A stretch of 39,517 nucleotides of DNA from an uncultured Clostridia bacterium. GTDB taxonomy: Bacteria > Bacillota > Clostridia > TANB77 > CAG-508. The translations under genes and the position numbers were made by a program. Of the stretch, positions 25,555-34,381 are shown piece after piece. The stretch lies in assembly GCA_944390395.1 (NCBI GenBank), contig CALXPY010000012.1, positions 1 through 39,517 on the forward strand, given 5' to 3'. Under the pieces are notes generated by a model, which saw only the letters and a list, made by a program, of their open reading frames with translations, did not search any database and had not been told where the DNA came from. Within the stretch, counting starts at the first letter, position 1. Every line of letters starts with the position of its first letter.

Positions 25555-26082
25555 ATGGGAGATTCATTGGTAACTATAATTGCAATATTTTTAGCAGCAA
25601 TACTTATGTTTGTATTTCCATTAATGGCACTATCAGAAAGAACAGATGATATTTCACAATTGGCTGTTCAAACTGCAACTACTGAATTTGTAGATAATGT
25701 AAGAACAACCGGAAATTTAACATTGGATGGTTATGAACAATATCTTCAAACTATATCTGCAACAGGGAACTCTTTTGAAGTAGAAATGCAAATACAACAA
25801 TTGGACGAAAATCCAGGAGTAAAAGTTACACAAGCTGAAATGACAAAAATAGGAGAGAATGTATATTATACTTCATATACTTCTCAAATAGAAGAAGAAT
25901 TAAGTAAAAGGGGTAGAATTAAATTAAAAGAAGGAGATATGATATCTGTAACAGTAAATAATACTAATCAGACTATTTCTCAAATTTTAAGAAACTTTTT
26001 CTACCAAATATCAGGAAATGATACATATCAAATTTTAGCAAAACATGGCGGAATTGTATCAGTCAATGGAAGTGGGGATTAA
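25555..26082 (+). CDS. Single-pass exported protein of the Tad-like operon (TadE-like topology)
   Basis: 175 aa. An immediate hydrophobic helix (about 5-26) is followed by RTDDISQLAVQTATTEFVDN (about 29-48), an amphipathic helix of the kind seen after the membrane segment of TadE/TadF minor pilins. The remaining domain carries a long polar helix region and a C-terminal GGIVSVNGSGD. RBS is AAAGGAG. Similarity to TadE is topological only. Confidence 0.65.
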   Translation: MGDSLVTIIAIFLAAILMFVFPLMALSERTDDISQLAVQTATTEFVDNVRTTGNLTLDGYEQYLQTISATGNSFEVEMQIQQLDENPGVKVTQAEMTKIGENVYYTSYTSQIEEELSKRGRIKLKEGDMISVTVNNTNQTISQILRNFFYQISGNDTYQILAKHGGIVSVNGSGD

Positions 26083-26100
26083 AATTGCTTGGGGTCAAAT

Positions 26101-26192
26101 CCCTACAATTTATAATAAAGTGTAGGGGTGGATATATATGTCCACTCTTTAATTTTACTAAGGAATATTGAAAAATAATTTATTTTTTCAAT
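26101..26192 (+). promoter_or_regulatory. Three tandem hairpins between Tad-like operon genes
   Basis: CCCTACA ... TGTAGGG (26101-26127), then GTGGA ... TCCAC just after, then ATTGAAAAA ... TTTTTTCAAT (26167-26192). They fill most of the 142-nt gap before the next gene and could act as attenuators or mRNA processing sites that set a different expression level for the last gene. Confidence 0.5.
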
Positions 26193-26224
26193 TATGATTG
26201 TACAATTGAAAAGGAAGGTTAATT

Positions 26225-27955
26225 ATGATAAAAGCGCAACATTTAGCTATTATTTTTATAATTATAATATTGCCAATATCATTAGTATTATCAAACTACA
26301 TACAATCACAGATAGATACTATTACATTACAAACACAATATAATTCTAGATTATATGAATCAACTTATGACGCAGTACAAGCATTTCAAATTAATACTGT
26401 AAATAATAGATATTCTAGTATTAGTGATTCAAAGATTAGAGATATTGAGGCATCTGTTAATACTTTTTATAATTCTCTATCAAACAATATAAATGCTTCT
26501 GAAATTGGAACTGAGGCATTAAGACCTTTTGTGCCTGCATTAGTATATACTTTATATGATGGTTATTATATATATTCTAAATATAATAATGTTTATCCTG
26601 AAAATAATGGCGATGTTAAAGATGACAGTGAAGCAGAAGATGAGTATGGATTGAAACCATATATTTATTATTCAGGTAGATATAGAAAAGGTAATAATGA
26701 TTTTGTAGTAAATTATACTCTTGATAATGCTATTACTATTTATGGAAGATTTGGAACTGAATATAGAACACTTTCAGGATACTTAATAAATCCAGAACAA
26801 GTCGAAAATATTGATTATGCCAAAAGAACTTTAACATATAATGGAATAGAAATAAAACCAGAGATACTTACAGAATATTTGTTATTCACTCCAAGAGATG
26901 AAGATGCAGAAAGTGGAAATTATCAATATATAGTATATGATGGTAAAAAAGTTTATTATGATCCTGAAAGTACAAATGAAGATGAAAAATATTTTTGGTA
27001 TGATAATTATAGTAAAACTTACATAAGTATATATAATACAGAAGTATTGGAATATGCTAGAGCAAGGACAAGTGGAGATAGATTTTATAGTACAAGTGCT
27101 TTTGATTATTTCTACGAAGCAGAAAGATTTAGTAGAGAAGTAATAGATTTAATAGGAACAGTTACACAAGATGATGCAGTGGATGCAGAAGGAAATAAAA
27201 TAGAATTTGCATATAATACAGGAAATGAACCAATTTTTAATACAACAGTTAATAATAATGATCCATTGATATCTGGTTCTACATTCAATGAAAATAGAAT
27301 GGGAGTAATAAGAAATTCTATAGAAACAAATTTAGTTGCAGCGATAGCAAATTACAATTCTTATTCAGGTTTTACTTATGAGTTTGCATTACCTGTATTT
27401 ACAGAATCTGATTGGGGAAAAATAGTAAACAATATTTCAGTTATTTCTTTCTTACAAGGAATACCAATTGGATACAAATACTATAATAACTATTGTATTG
27501 TTACTAATGATAAAAATGAAGAAGTAGTAAAAAAAGATTCAATATATATTGTTACAGCAAACGAAGATGGAACAAATAGAGAATATCATTTACCTGGATG
27601 TACAAAATTAGTTGATAGCGAGCAAGATAGAATAGTAGAAGCATATTCTAATTTGAGCTTTGTAAGACAAACTGTAAGAATATCAGAAGGAAATTATTTG
27701 TACTTTTATCCTCAAATGAGAAAAGATTTAAGTTATATCACTGGATGTTATGAATGCATAGTAAATGCGTCTGATACATATAATTTAGATGATATAATTA
27801 ATGGAAGAATATATCATAATGAAGAAGTAACAGGACAATCTGGTTTAATATATAATGAAGATCAATTAGAACAAGTAAGAACAGCATATATAACTGCATT
27901 AGCAAGAGAAAGATATGATTTATATCAAACTAATATTGATTCTATGTCAAACTAA
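26225..27955 (+). CDS. Large exported protein with a putative Zn-binding C-terminal motif, last Tad-operon gene
   Basis: 576 aa. A basic start and one hydrophobic helix (about 7-25) are followed by an extended extracytoplasmic part rich in Tyr and Asn. The region after the helix (YESTYDAVQAFQINT, about 43-57) has the TadE/TadG-like amphipathic pattern. Near the C-terminus YHLPGC (454-459) and GCYEC (507-511) form an H-x3-C ... C-x2-C set that resembles the small Ada-type zinc motif found at the ends of some secreted bacterial proteins. A tip adhesin or TadG-like component is a reasonable guess from size, anchor and position; no family name can be given. RBS AAGGAAGG. Confidence 0.7.
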   Translation: MIKAQHLAIIFIIIILPISLVLSNYIQSQIDTITLQTQYNSRLYESTYDAVQAFQINTVNNRYSSISDSKIRDIEASVNTFYNSLSNNINASEIGTEALRPFVPALVYTLYDGYYIYSKYNNVYPENNGDVKDDSEAEDEYGLKPYIYYSGRYRKGNNDFVVNYTLDNAITIYGRFGTEYRTLSGYLINPEQVENIDYAKRTLTYNGIEIKPEILTEYLLFTPRDEDAESGNYQYIVYDGKKVYYDPESTNEDEKYFWYDNYSKTYISIYNTEVLEYARARTSGDRFYSTSAFDYFYEAERFSREVIDLIGTVTQDDAVDAEGNKIEFAYNTGNEPIFNTTVNNNDPLISGSTFNENRMGVIRNSIETNLVAAIANYNSYSGFTYEFALPVFTESDWGKIVNNISVISFLQGIPIGYKYYNNYCIVTNDKNEEVVKKDSIYIVTANEDGTNREYHLPGCTKLVDSEQDRIVEAYSNLSFVRQTVRISEGNYLYFYPQMRKDLSYITGCYECIVNASDTYNLDDIINGRIYHNEEVTGQSGLIYNEDQLEQVRTAYITALARERYDLYQTNIDSMSN

Positions 27956-27958
27956 AAA

Positions 27959-27988
27959 CAATAGAGAAGTAATTTAAAAATTTCTCTA
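27959..27988 (+). terminator. Hairpin at the end of the Tad-like operon
   Basis: AGAGAA ... TTCTCT pairing within ATAGAGAAGTAATTTAAAAATTTCTCTAT, followed by a partly similar GAGAAATTTCCTATTA that recalls the palindromic head of the 58-nt repeat. There is only a weak T-tract, so termination may be incomplete. Confidence 0.4.
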
Positions 27989-28030
27989 TATGAGAAATTT
28001 CCTATTAAATAAATATAGTTGGAGGAAAAT

Positions 28031-28510
28031 ATGTGTGAATGTATAGAAAATAAAATAAAAAGTGATATGAAAGAAATATTAGGTAAATATCAAAACAGTA
28101 AAGATAATTTAATACAAATATTAAATGAAGTACAAGAAAAATTTGGATATATACCATTAATAGCGCAAAAAGAAATTTCGCAGTACTTGAATATATCTTT
28201 AGCAGAAATATATGGAGTTATAACTTTTTATTCAAGATTTACACTAGAACCAAAAGGAGAATATACAATTTCTGTTTGTTTAGGAACAGCATGTTTTGTA
28301 AAAGGATCTGAAAAGCTATTAGATAGATTAAAAGAAAGACTAAAAATAGAACCTGGAAAGACTACAAGTGATGGCAAATATTCATTAGATACAACTAGAT
28401 GTATAGGAGCCTGTGGGATAGCTCCCGTATTTACTGTAAATGGTGAAGTATATGGAAAAGCAACAGTAAAGAAATTGGATGAAGTTTTAGATAATTTGGA
28501 AAAAAACTAA
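28031..28510 (+). CDS. hydC: HydC: NuoE-like [2Fe-2S] subunit of the bifurcating hydrogenase
   Basis: 159 aa from ATG 28031. GGAGGA is 5-6 nt upstream; an in-frame TTG at 28019 overlaps that site. It belongs to the thioredoxin-like [2Fe-2S] (NuoE/HoxE) family. Ligands are seen in CLGTAC (first pair) and TTRCIGACG (second pair). As part of the trimeric HydABC enzyme it passes electrons between the NADH/flavin subunit and the hydrogenase subunit. It lies 17 nt upstream of hydB. Confidence 0.93.
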   Translation: MCECIENKIKSDMKEILGKYQNSKDNLIQILNEVQEKFGYIPLIAQKEISQYLNISLAEIYGVITFYSRFTLEPKGEYTISVCLGTACFVKGSEKLLDRLKERLKIEPGKTTSDGKYSLDTTRCIGACGIAPVFTVNGEVYGKATVKKLDEVLDNLEKN

Positions 28511-28527
28511 GATAAGGGAGTTGTTAT

Positions 28528-30384
28528 ATGAAATCTATTAAAGAAATTGAAGAAATAAGAATTAAAAAAAGAAAAGAATTAGATTTAAGAGTTAATGTGA
28601 ATTTAAGTACAAAAGAAAAACATATCTTAGTGTGTCAAGGAACAGGATGTACATCATCTAAATCACCTGAAATTATAGAAGAATTTAAAAGAATAATAAA
28701 AGAAAAAAATGTAGACAATGTAAGAGTTATAAAGACTGGTTGCTTTGGATTATGTGCAAAAGGACCAATAGTTATAATTAGACCAGAAGATACATTTTAT
28801 GCAATGATAACTAAAGAAGATTGCCTTGAAATAATCGAAAAACATATTTTAAATGGTGAATTAGTTGAAAGATTACTTTGTAAAGATGTTGATGGAACAT
28901 TAGTAAAAAAACTTGATGAATTAAATTTTTATAAAAAGCAGAAAAGAATTGCATTAAAAAATTGTGGAGTTATAAATCCAGAGGATATAGACGAATATAT
29001 TGCATTTGATGGATACAAAGCTTTAGAAAAGGTTTTAATGGAAATGACTCCAGAAGAAGTAATAGAAGAAATAACTAAGTCAGGCTTAAGAGGTAGAGGA
29101 GGAGCTGGTTTCCCAACCGGTAAAAAATGGTTTTTAACTAGAAATGTAGAAGCCGATCAAAAGTATGTTGTGTGTAATGCTGATGAAGGAGATCCTGGAG
29201 CATTTATGGATAGAAGCATTTTGGAAGGAGATCCACATTCTGTTATAGAAGCTATGATAATAGCAGGATATAGCATCGGAGCAACAAAAGGATATATATA
29301 TGTAAGAGCAGAATATCCAATAGCTGTACATAGATTTGATGTTGCTATAAAACAAGCAAGAGAATATAATTTATTAGGTAAAAATATATTTGGAACAGAT
29401 TTTAGTTTTGATATAGAGATAAGATTAGGGGCAGGTGCTTTTGTGTGTGGTGAAGAGACCGCATTACTAGAATCTATAGAAGGTAGACGTGGTCAACCAA
29501 GAGTTAAACCACCATATCCTGCTAATAGTGGACTTTGGGGAAAACCTACTTTAATAAATAATGTAGAAACATTTGCTAATATAACAAGAATTATATTAAA
29601 TGGTGCTGAATGGTATTCAAAAATAGGAACAGAAACATCAAAAGGAACAAAAGTATTTGCTTTAGGAGGAAATGTAATTAATACAGGGCTTGTTGAAGTA
29701 CCAATGGGAACAACCTTAAGAGAAATTGTTTATGATATAGGCGGAGGAATCCCTAATAACAGAGATTTTAAAGCAGCACAAACAGGCGGACCTTCAGGAG
29801 GATGTATTCCAAAAGAGCATTTAGACACACCAATTGATTATGAATCATTAAAAGAAATAGGTTCAATGATGGGATCTGGTGGATTAATAGTAATGGATGA
29901 TTCAAAATGTATGGTAAATTTAGCTAAATTTTATTTAGAATTTACTGTTGATGAATCTTGCGGTAAATGTACCCCATGTAGAATTGGAACTAAAAGAATG
30001 TTGGAAATTCTAGAAAAAATATGTAATGGAGAAGGAAGCTTAGAAGATTTAAGGAAATTGGAAGAGCTAACGATAACAATACCTAAAACAGCAATATGTG
30101 GATTAGGTCAAACAGCACCAAATCCAGTCATATCAACTTTAAAATATTTTAGAGATGAATATTTGGAACATATAAAATATAAAAAGTGTAGAACAGGAGA
30201 ATGCAAAGCATTAGCTAAAATTCAAATAGATCCAGAAAAATGTAGAGGATGTGGAATATGTAAAAAGAATTGTCCTGTAAATGCTATAAGTGGAGAAGTA
30301 AAAATGCCACATCATATTGATGAAGATATTTGTATAAAATGTGGTACATGTATAAGTAAATGTCCATTTAAAGCAATAGGATAG
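28528..30384 (+). CDS. hydB: HydB: NuoF-like NADH/FMN subunit of the bifurcating hydrogenase
   Basis: 618 aa. An N-terminal thioredoxin-like [2Fe-2S] domain (about 30-110, CQGTGC and TGCFGLC) is followed by the NuoF core with the NADH/FMN loop GRGGAGFPTG (about 188-197), NADEGDPGAF and GEETALLESIEG, the [4Fe-4S] site SCGKCTPCR (about 476-484), and two C-terminal ferredoxin [4Fe-4S] motifs, CRGCGICKKNC (about 572) and CIKCGTCISKC (about 602). It oxidises or reduces NAD at the flavin that is thought to split electrons between ferredoxin and NAD. The C-terminal ferredoxin module marks it as HydB rather than complex I NuoF. Confidence 0.95.
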   Translation: MKSIKEIEEIRIKKRKELDLRVNVNLSTKEKHILVCQGTGCTSSKSPEIIEEFKRIIKEKNVDNVRVIKTGCFGLCAKGPIVIIRPEDTFYAMITKEDCLEIIEKHILNGELVERLLCKDVDGTLVKKLDELNFYKKQKRIALKNCGVINPEDIDEYIAFDGYKALEKVLMEMTPEEVIEEITKSGLRGRGGAGFPTGKKWFLTRNVEADQKYVVCNADEGDPGAFMDRSILEGDPHSVIEAMIIAGYSIGATKGYIYVRAEYPIAVHRFDVAIKQAREYNLLGKNIFGTDFSFDIEIRLGAGAFVCGEETALLESIEGRRGQPRVKPPYPANSGLWGKPTLINNVETFANITRIILNGAEWYSKIGTETSKGTKVFALGGNVINTGLVEVPMGTTLREIVYDIGGGIPNNRDFKAAQTGGPSGGCIPKEHLDTPIDYESLKEIGSMMGSGGLIVMDDSKCMVNLAKFYLEFTVDESCGKCTPCRIGTKRMLEILEKICNGEGSLEDLRKLEELTITIPKTAICGLGQTAPNPVISTLKYFRDEYLEHIKYKKCRTGECKALAKIQIDPEKCRGCGICKKNCPVNAISGEVKMPHHIDEDICIKCGTCISKCPFKAIG

Positions 30385-30421
30385 AAGAAAATTGTACCTT
30401 AAGAGAGGAATGTGTTTAAAT

Positions 30422-32173
30422 ATGGAAAAAAAGATGGTAAATTTAAAAATAGATGATAAAGATGTTTGCGTTGAAGAAGGTACTACAATATTAGCTGCTG
30501 CAAGACAAGCAGGAATAGATATTCCAACATTATGTTTTTTAAAAGATATAAATGAAATCGGAGACTGCAGAATGTGTATTACAGAAGTTGAAGGCAGGAA
30601 AGGGTTTGCAACTTCATGTATTCAAAAGGTAGAGGAAGGAATGAATGTAAAAACACATTCTCCAGCAGTTATGGAAGCAAGAAGAACTATACTAGATTTA
30701 ATATTATCTAATCATCAAAGAGATTGTTTAACATGTACTAGAAATGGAAATTGCGAGTTACAGAATTTAGCAGTTAAATTTAATGTTACAGGAGTAGAAT
30801 ATGAAGGAGAAAGAAACAAACATAATATAGATGAAATTTCTCCAGCAATAGTAAGAGATTTTAATAAATGTATTTTATGTAGAAGATGTGTTGCAGTATG
30901 TAAAAATATACAAAAAGTAGGAGCAATAGATTGTATAAACAGAGGATTTTCTTCTTGCATATCAACCGTAGGAGATCATAGTTTAAATGATGTAAATTGC
31001 ACTTTTTGTGGTCAGTGTATAGAAGCATGCCCTGTAGGTGCATTAAGAGAAAAAGATTCTACAAAAGAAGTATGGCAAAAACTAAAAGATCCAGAGACTA
31101 TGGTAATTGTTCAAACTGCTCCAGCTGTAAGAGTAGCATTGGGAGAAGAGTTTGGAATGCCAATAGGAACTAATGTTACAGGAAAAATGGTAGCTTCATT
31201 AAAAAGATTAGGATTTGATAAAGTATTTGATACAAATACGGGTGCAGATTTTACAATAATGGAAGAAGGAACAGAGTTTATAGAAAGATTAAAAAATAAT
31301 GGTAATTTACCATTAATAACTTCTTGTAGTCCTGGATGGGTTAAATATATTGAAATGAACTATCCAGAGAATATTAAATATTTATCTAGTTGCAAATCAC
31401 CACATGAGATGTATGGAGCAATTTTAAAAACATATTATGCAGAAAAAAATAATATTGATCCAAAGAAGATATTTGTAGTTTCAATAATGCCATGTATTGC
31501 TAAAAAATATGAAAGACAAAGAAATGAATTAAAAAATAATGGATTATATGATGTAGATAGTGTAATTACTACTAGAGAGTTAGCTAGAATGATAAAACAA
31601 GCTAATATAGAATTTACATCATTAGAAGATGAAAAATTTGATGATCCTTTAGGAGAAGCAAGTGGAGCTGGAGCAATTTTTGGAGTCACCGGTGGTGTAA
31701 TGGAAGCAGCACTAAGAACAGTTTCGGAAGTACTTACAGGAAAAGAATTAGATAAAATAGATTTTGAACAAGTAAGAGGTCAAAAAGGAATAAAAAGAGC
31801 TAGTGTAAAAATAGGAGATAAAGAGGTTAAAGTTGTAGTTGCTTCTGGACTTGGAAATGCACAAACAATAATGGAAGAAATAAAATCTGGAAAAGCAGAT
31901 TATCAATTCGTTGAGATTATGGCATGTCCAGGAGGATGCATAATGGGAGGAGGTCAACCTATAAAAAGTGCAAAAATAAGAGAAACGGTTGACGTAGGAG
32001 CAGAAAGAGCAGCTGCAATGTATAGCATAGATGAAAAAAGTGTTATAAGAAAATCACATGAAAATCCAATAATTAAAAAAATATATAAAGAATATATTGG
32101 AGAACCAGGAGGTCACATAGCACACGAATTATTACATACACATTATTCAGAAATGGAAAAGTATAGAATTTAA
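30422..32173 (+). CDS. hydA: HydA: [FeFe]-hydrogenase catalytic subunit
   Basis: 583 aa from ATG 30422. GAGAGG lies 13 nt upstream; ATG 30410 touches that RBS and a TTG at 30392 precedes it. Clusters in order: plant-type [2Fe-2S] (CFLKDINEIGDCRMC), a His-Cys site HQRDCLTCTRNGNC, two [4Fe-4S] motifs (CILCRRCVAVC, CTFCGQCIEAC), then the H-cluster motifs TSCSPGWVKY (about 300), MPCIAKKYERQR (about 356) and MACPGGCIMGGG (about 500). All H-cluster cysteines are present. With HydB and HydC it would reduce protons using NADH and reduced ferredoxin, or run in reverse. The maturases HydEFG are not in the window. Confidence 0.95.
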   Translation: MEKKMVNLKIDDKDVCVEEGTTILAAARQAGIDIPTLCFLKDINEIGDCRMCITEVEGRKGFATSCIQKVEEGMNVKTHSPAVMEARRTILDLILSNHQRDCLTCTRNGNCELQNLAVKFNVTGVEYEGERNKHNIDEISPAIVRDFNKCILCRRCVAVCKNIQKVGAIDCINRGFSSCISTVGDHSLNDVNCTFCGQCIEACPVGALREKDSTKEVWQKLKDPETMVIVQTAPAVRVALGEEFGMPIGTNVTGKMVASLKRLGFDKVFDTNTGADFTIMEEGTEFIERLKNNGNLPLITSCSPGWVKYIEMNYPENIKYLSSCKSPHEMYGAILKTYYAEKNNIDPKKIFVVSIMPCIAKKYERQRNELKNNGLYDVDSVITTRELARMIKQANIEFTSLEDEKFDDPLGEASGAGAIFGVTGGVMEAALRTVSEVLTGKELDKIDFEQVRGQKGIKRASVKIGDKEVKVVVASGLGNAQTIMEEIKSGKADYQFVEIMACPGGCIMGGGQPIKSAKIRETVDVGAERAAAMYSIDEKSVIRKSHENPIIKKIYKEYIGEPGGHIAHELLHTHYSEMEKYRI

Positions 32174-32223
32174 TTATTTAAGATTTTATAAAAACAATTG
32201 AATTACAGATAAAAATGTGATAT

Positions 32224-32288
32224 AAATAGATTATTAATTGTCAAGTAAAAAATAGCGAAAACTTAATATTAATAATCTATTTTTTTCT
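32224..32288 (+). terminator. Terminator of hydCBA
   Basis: Perfect 15-bp stem AAATAGATTATTAAT (32224-32238) / ATTAATAATCTATTT (32268-32282), followed by a T-run. Confidence 0.8.
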
Positions 32289-32390
32289 ACAAAAAAATCA
32301 GTTTTAAAAAACTATAATAAGTATAAAGAATGATGTTTATAGATTTACCATAATATAAAAATCTAAATAAAGTAATAAAGGAAAATTTAA

Positions 32391-33311
32391 ATGGAAACAG
32401 AGCAAAATAAAAATAATTTTAAATCAGGGTTTGTATCAATTGTAGGAAGAACAAACGTTGGAAAATCTAGTATTTTAAATAATTTAGTTGGTCAAAAAAT
32501 TGCTAGTGTAGTAAATAAGCCTCAAACTACAAGAACTGCTATTAGAGCTATAATAAATAGAGAAAACTCGCAAATAATATTTATAGATACTCCGGGAATT
32601 CATAAGCCAAAAACAAAATTAGGTGATACAATGGTAGAAACTGCTTTTGGAACTATAGGGGATGTTGATTTAATATTATTTGTTGTAGAGGCTACTTCAG
32701 AGGAAATAGGCAAAGGAGATAGAATAATTTTAGAAAAAATAAAAGAATCAAATAAAAAAACAATTTTAATAATAAATAAAATAGACCTTGTTAATAGAGA
32801 ACAAATAGCAAAACTAATAGAAACATATAAAGATGAATATAATTTTGAAGCAATTATACCTATTTCTGCATTAAAAAAATGCGATGTAGAAATAATATTA
32901 GAAGAGATAGAAAAAAAATTAAATTACGGTCCAGCATACTATAGTAAAGAAGATTTTACAGACCAAACATTAAGAGATTTAGCTTCAGAAACAATAAGAG
33001 AAAAAGCATTAAAATTGTTAAAAGATGAAGTACCACACGGAATATTTGTAGAAATTGAAAAAATGAAAAGAAGAAAAACGATGGAAAATGAACCTATATT
33101 TAATATAGAAGCTACAATATATTGTCTAAAAGATTCACATAAAGGAATAATAATAGGAAAAAATGGACTAATGCTAAAAAAAATTGGTATGTATGCAAGA
33201 CAAGATTTAGAGAAAATGCTGGAAACAAAAGTGAATTTGAAAATATGGGTAAAAGTAAAAGAAGATTGGGTAAATAATGACAATTTTGTAAAAAAATTTA
33301 AGATGGAATAA
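32391..33311 (+). CDS. era: GTPase Era
   Basis: 306 aa. It binds 16S rRNA and helps assemble the 30S subunit. G-domain motifs: GRTNVGKSS (19-27), DTPG (66-69), NKID (about 127-130) and the switch I region with KPQTTR. The C-terminal KH domain has GIIIGKNGLMLKKIG. Length is normal. RBS AAAGGAAA. It is followed by the yqzL-like sORF and recO, the usual Firmicutes order. Confidence 0.97.
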   Translation: METEQNKNNFKSGFVSIVGRTNVGKSSILNNLVGQKIASVVNKPQTTRTAIRAIINRENSQIIFIDTPGIHKPKTKLGDTMVETAFGTIGDVDLILFVVEATSEEIGKGDRIILEKIKESNKKTILIINKIDLVNREQIAKLIETYKDEYNFEAIIPISALKKCDVEIILEEIEKKLNYGPAYYSKEDFTDQTLRDLASETIREKALKLLKDEVPHGIFVEIEKMKRRKTMENEPIFNIEATIYCLKDSHKGIIIGKNGLMLKKIGMYARQDLEKMLETKVNLKIWVKVKEDWVNNDNFVKKFKME

Positions 33312-33388
33312 TTTTATCAATGGTATAAAAATAAGAAAAATGCTAAAGATAAGAATAGAAGTAAAACTTCTGAAAGGGATGAGAGTAT

Positions 33389-33541
33389 ATGATTAAACAA
33401 ATGGCTTGGAATACATTTAAAAATACAGGTAACATTAATACTTTTATGGAATTAATGAAAGTAGAAAATTTGGAAAAAAATATAGAGGACAAACAGTATG
33501 GGATTGCTAAAAACGAAGGGAATAATAATTTCGGAAAATAA
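33389..33541 (+). CDS. YqzL-like small protein between era and recO
   Basis: 50 aa, not longer than most small conserved proteins. The start MIKQMAWNTFKNTGNIN has the W-x2-F-x2-TG-x-I pattern that I associate with the YqzL family, which lies just upstream of recO in Bacillus. Its 3' end overlaps the first 44 nt of recO in another frame, so translation of the two is probably coupled. RBS GGGATGAGAG is moderate. The C-terminal half (after about residue 30) is longer than in the Bacillus protein and may be a by-product of the overlap. Confidence 0.65.
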   Translation: MIKQMAWNTFKNTGNINTFMELMKVENLEKNIEDKQYGIAKNEGNNNFGK

Positions 33542-34223
33542 AATGGCTGATTTTGATAAAATGGTTACAATTCTTACACCAAATGGAAAAATCGGGTGTG
33601 CTGCAAAAGGTGCTAGAAGACCTAAAAGTTTATTAATGTCAGCCACCCAATTTTTGTGCTTTGGGGAGTATATGCTTTACAAAGGAGCAAATACATATAA
33701 TATAAATTCATGTGATACAATTGAACTATTTTATAATATTAGAACTGATTTAGACAAATTAAATCAAGCAGCATATATTACAAAAATAATTGACGATGTT
33801 ACTGATGAGAATCAAAATACATATAAAATCTTACAATTGTATTTAAATACATTGTATATGATATCCGAAAGTGACAAAAATATAGACTTGATTTTATCAA
33901 TATTCAGAATTAGATTAGTATCAATTTTAGGATTTATGCCTAAAATTGATGCTTGCGTGAGTTGTAAAACTAAAGAAAACATAGAATATTTTAGTTTAAA
34001 AGATAATGGATTTAAATGTAGTATTTGTGGCAAACAAGATAAAAGTGCAATACAAATTTCAGCTTCAACAGTAAATGCAATAAAATATATTATAATGTCA
34101 GAAGCTAAAAAAATTTATTCTTTTAATTTATCAGAAGAAGGCATAAAAGAACTAGAAATAGTAAGTAAATTATACATGACTGATAAACTAGAGAAAGAGT
34201 ACAAGTTGGAAAAACTATTTTAA
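33498..34223 (+). CDS. recO: DNA repair protein RecO
   Basis: 241 aa. It loads RecA on SSB-coated DNA with RecR in recombinational repair. An N-terminal OB fold (about 1-80, starting MGLLKTKGIIISE and including AKGARRPKS) is followed by a helical domain and a zinc site with CVSCK and CSICGKQ (about 155-181). The start has GAGG 10 nt upstream and lies inside the yqzL-like sORF. Confidence 0.95.
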   Translation: MGLLKTKGIIISENKMADFDKMVTILTPNGKIGCAAKGARRPKSLLMSATQFLCFGEYMLYKGANTYNINSCDTIELFYNIRTDLDKLNQAAYITKIIDDVTDENQNTYKILQLYLNTLYMISESDKNIDLILSIFRIRLVSILGFMPKIDACVSCKTKENIEYFSLKDNGFKCSICGKQDKSAIQISASTVNAIKYIIMSEAKKIYSFNLSEEGIKELEIVSKLYMTDKLEKEYKLEKLF

Positions 34224-34265
34224 TAATAAAGTTAGGAGAAGTAATTTACATTTTTATCCTTATAG

Positions 34266-34294
34266 TCGACAAAAAAATATAAAAATGATATAAT
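34266..34294 (+). promoter_or_regulatory. Promoter of the glycosyltransferase genes
   Basis: TCGACA (34266-34271), 17 nt, TATAAT (34289-34294), about 88 nt upstream of the GT2 gene. Confidence 0.6.
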
Positions 34295-34381
34295 ATCTAA
34301 AAGTAAAAAGCATAATATTAGACTTATAATTTTATATTAAACAAAATATATAAATATATAACAGAGAACGGAGAAATATAA

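Noticed and set aside
30392..30421. An upstream TTG start for hydA
   Set aside because: It would run through the GAGAGG ribosome binding site, and the ferredoxin domain begins only after MEKKMVNLKI.
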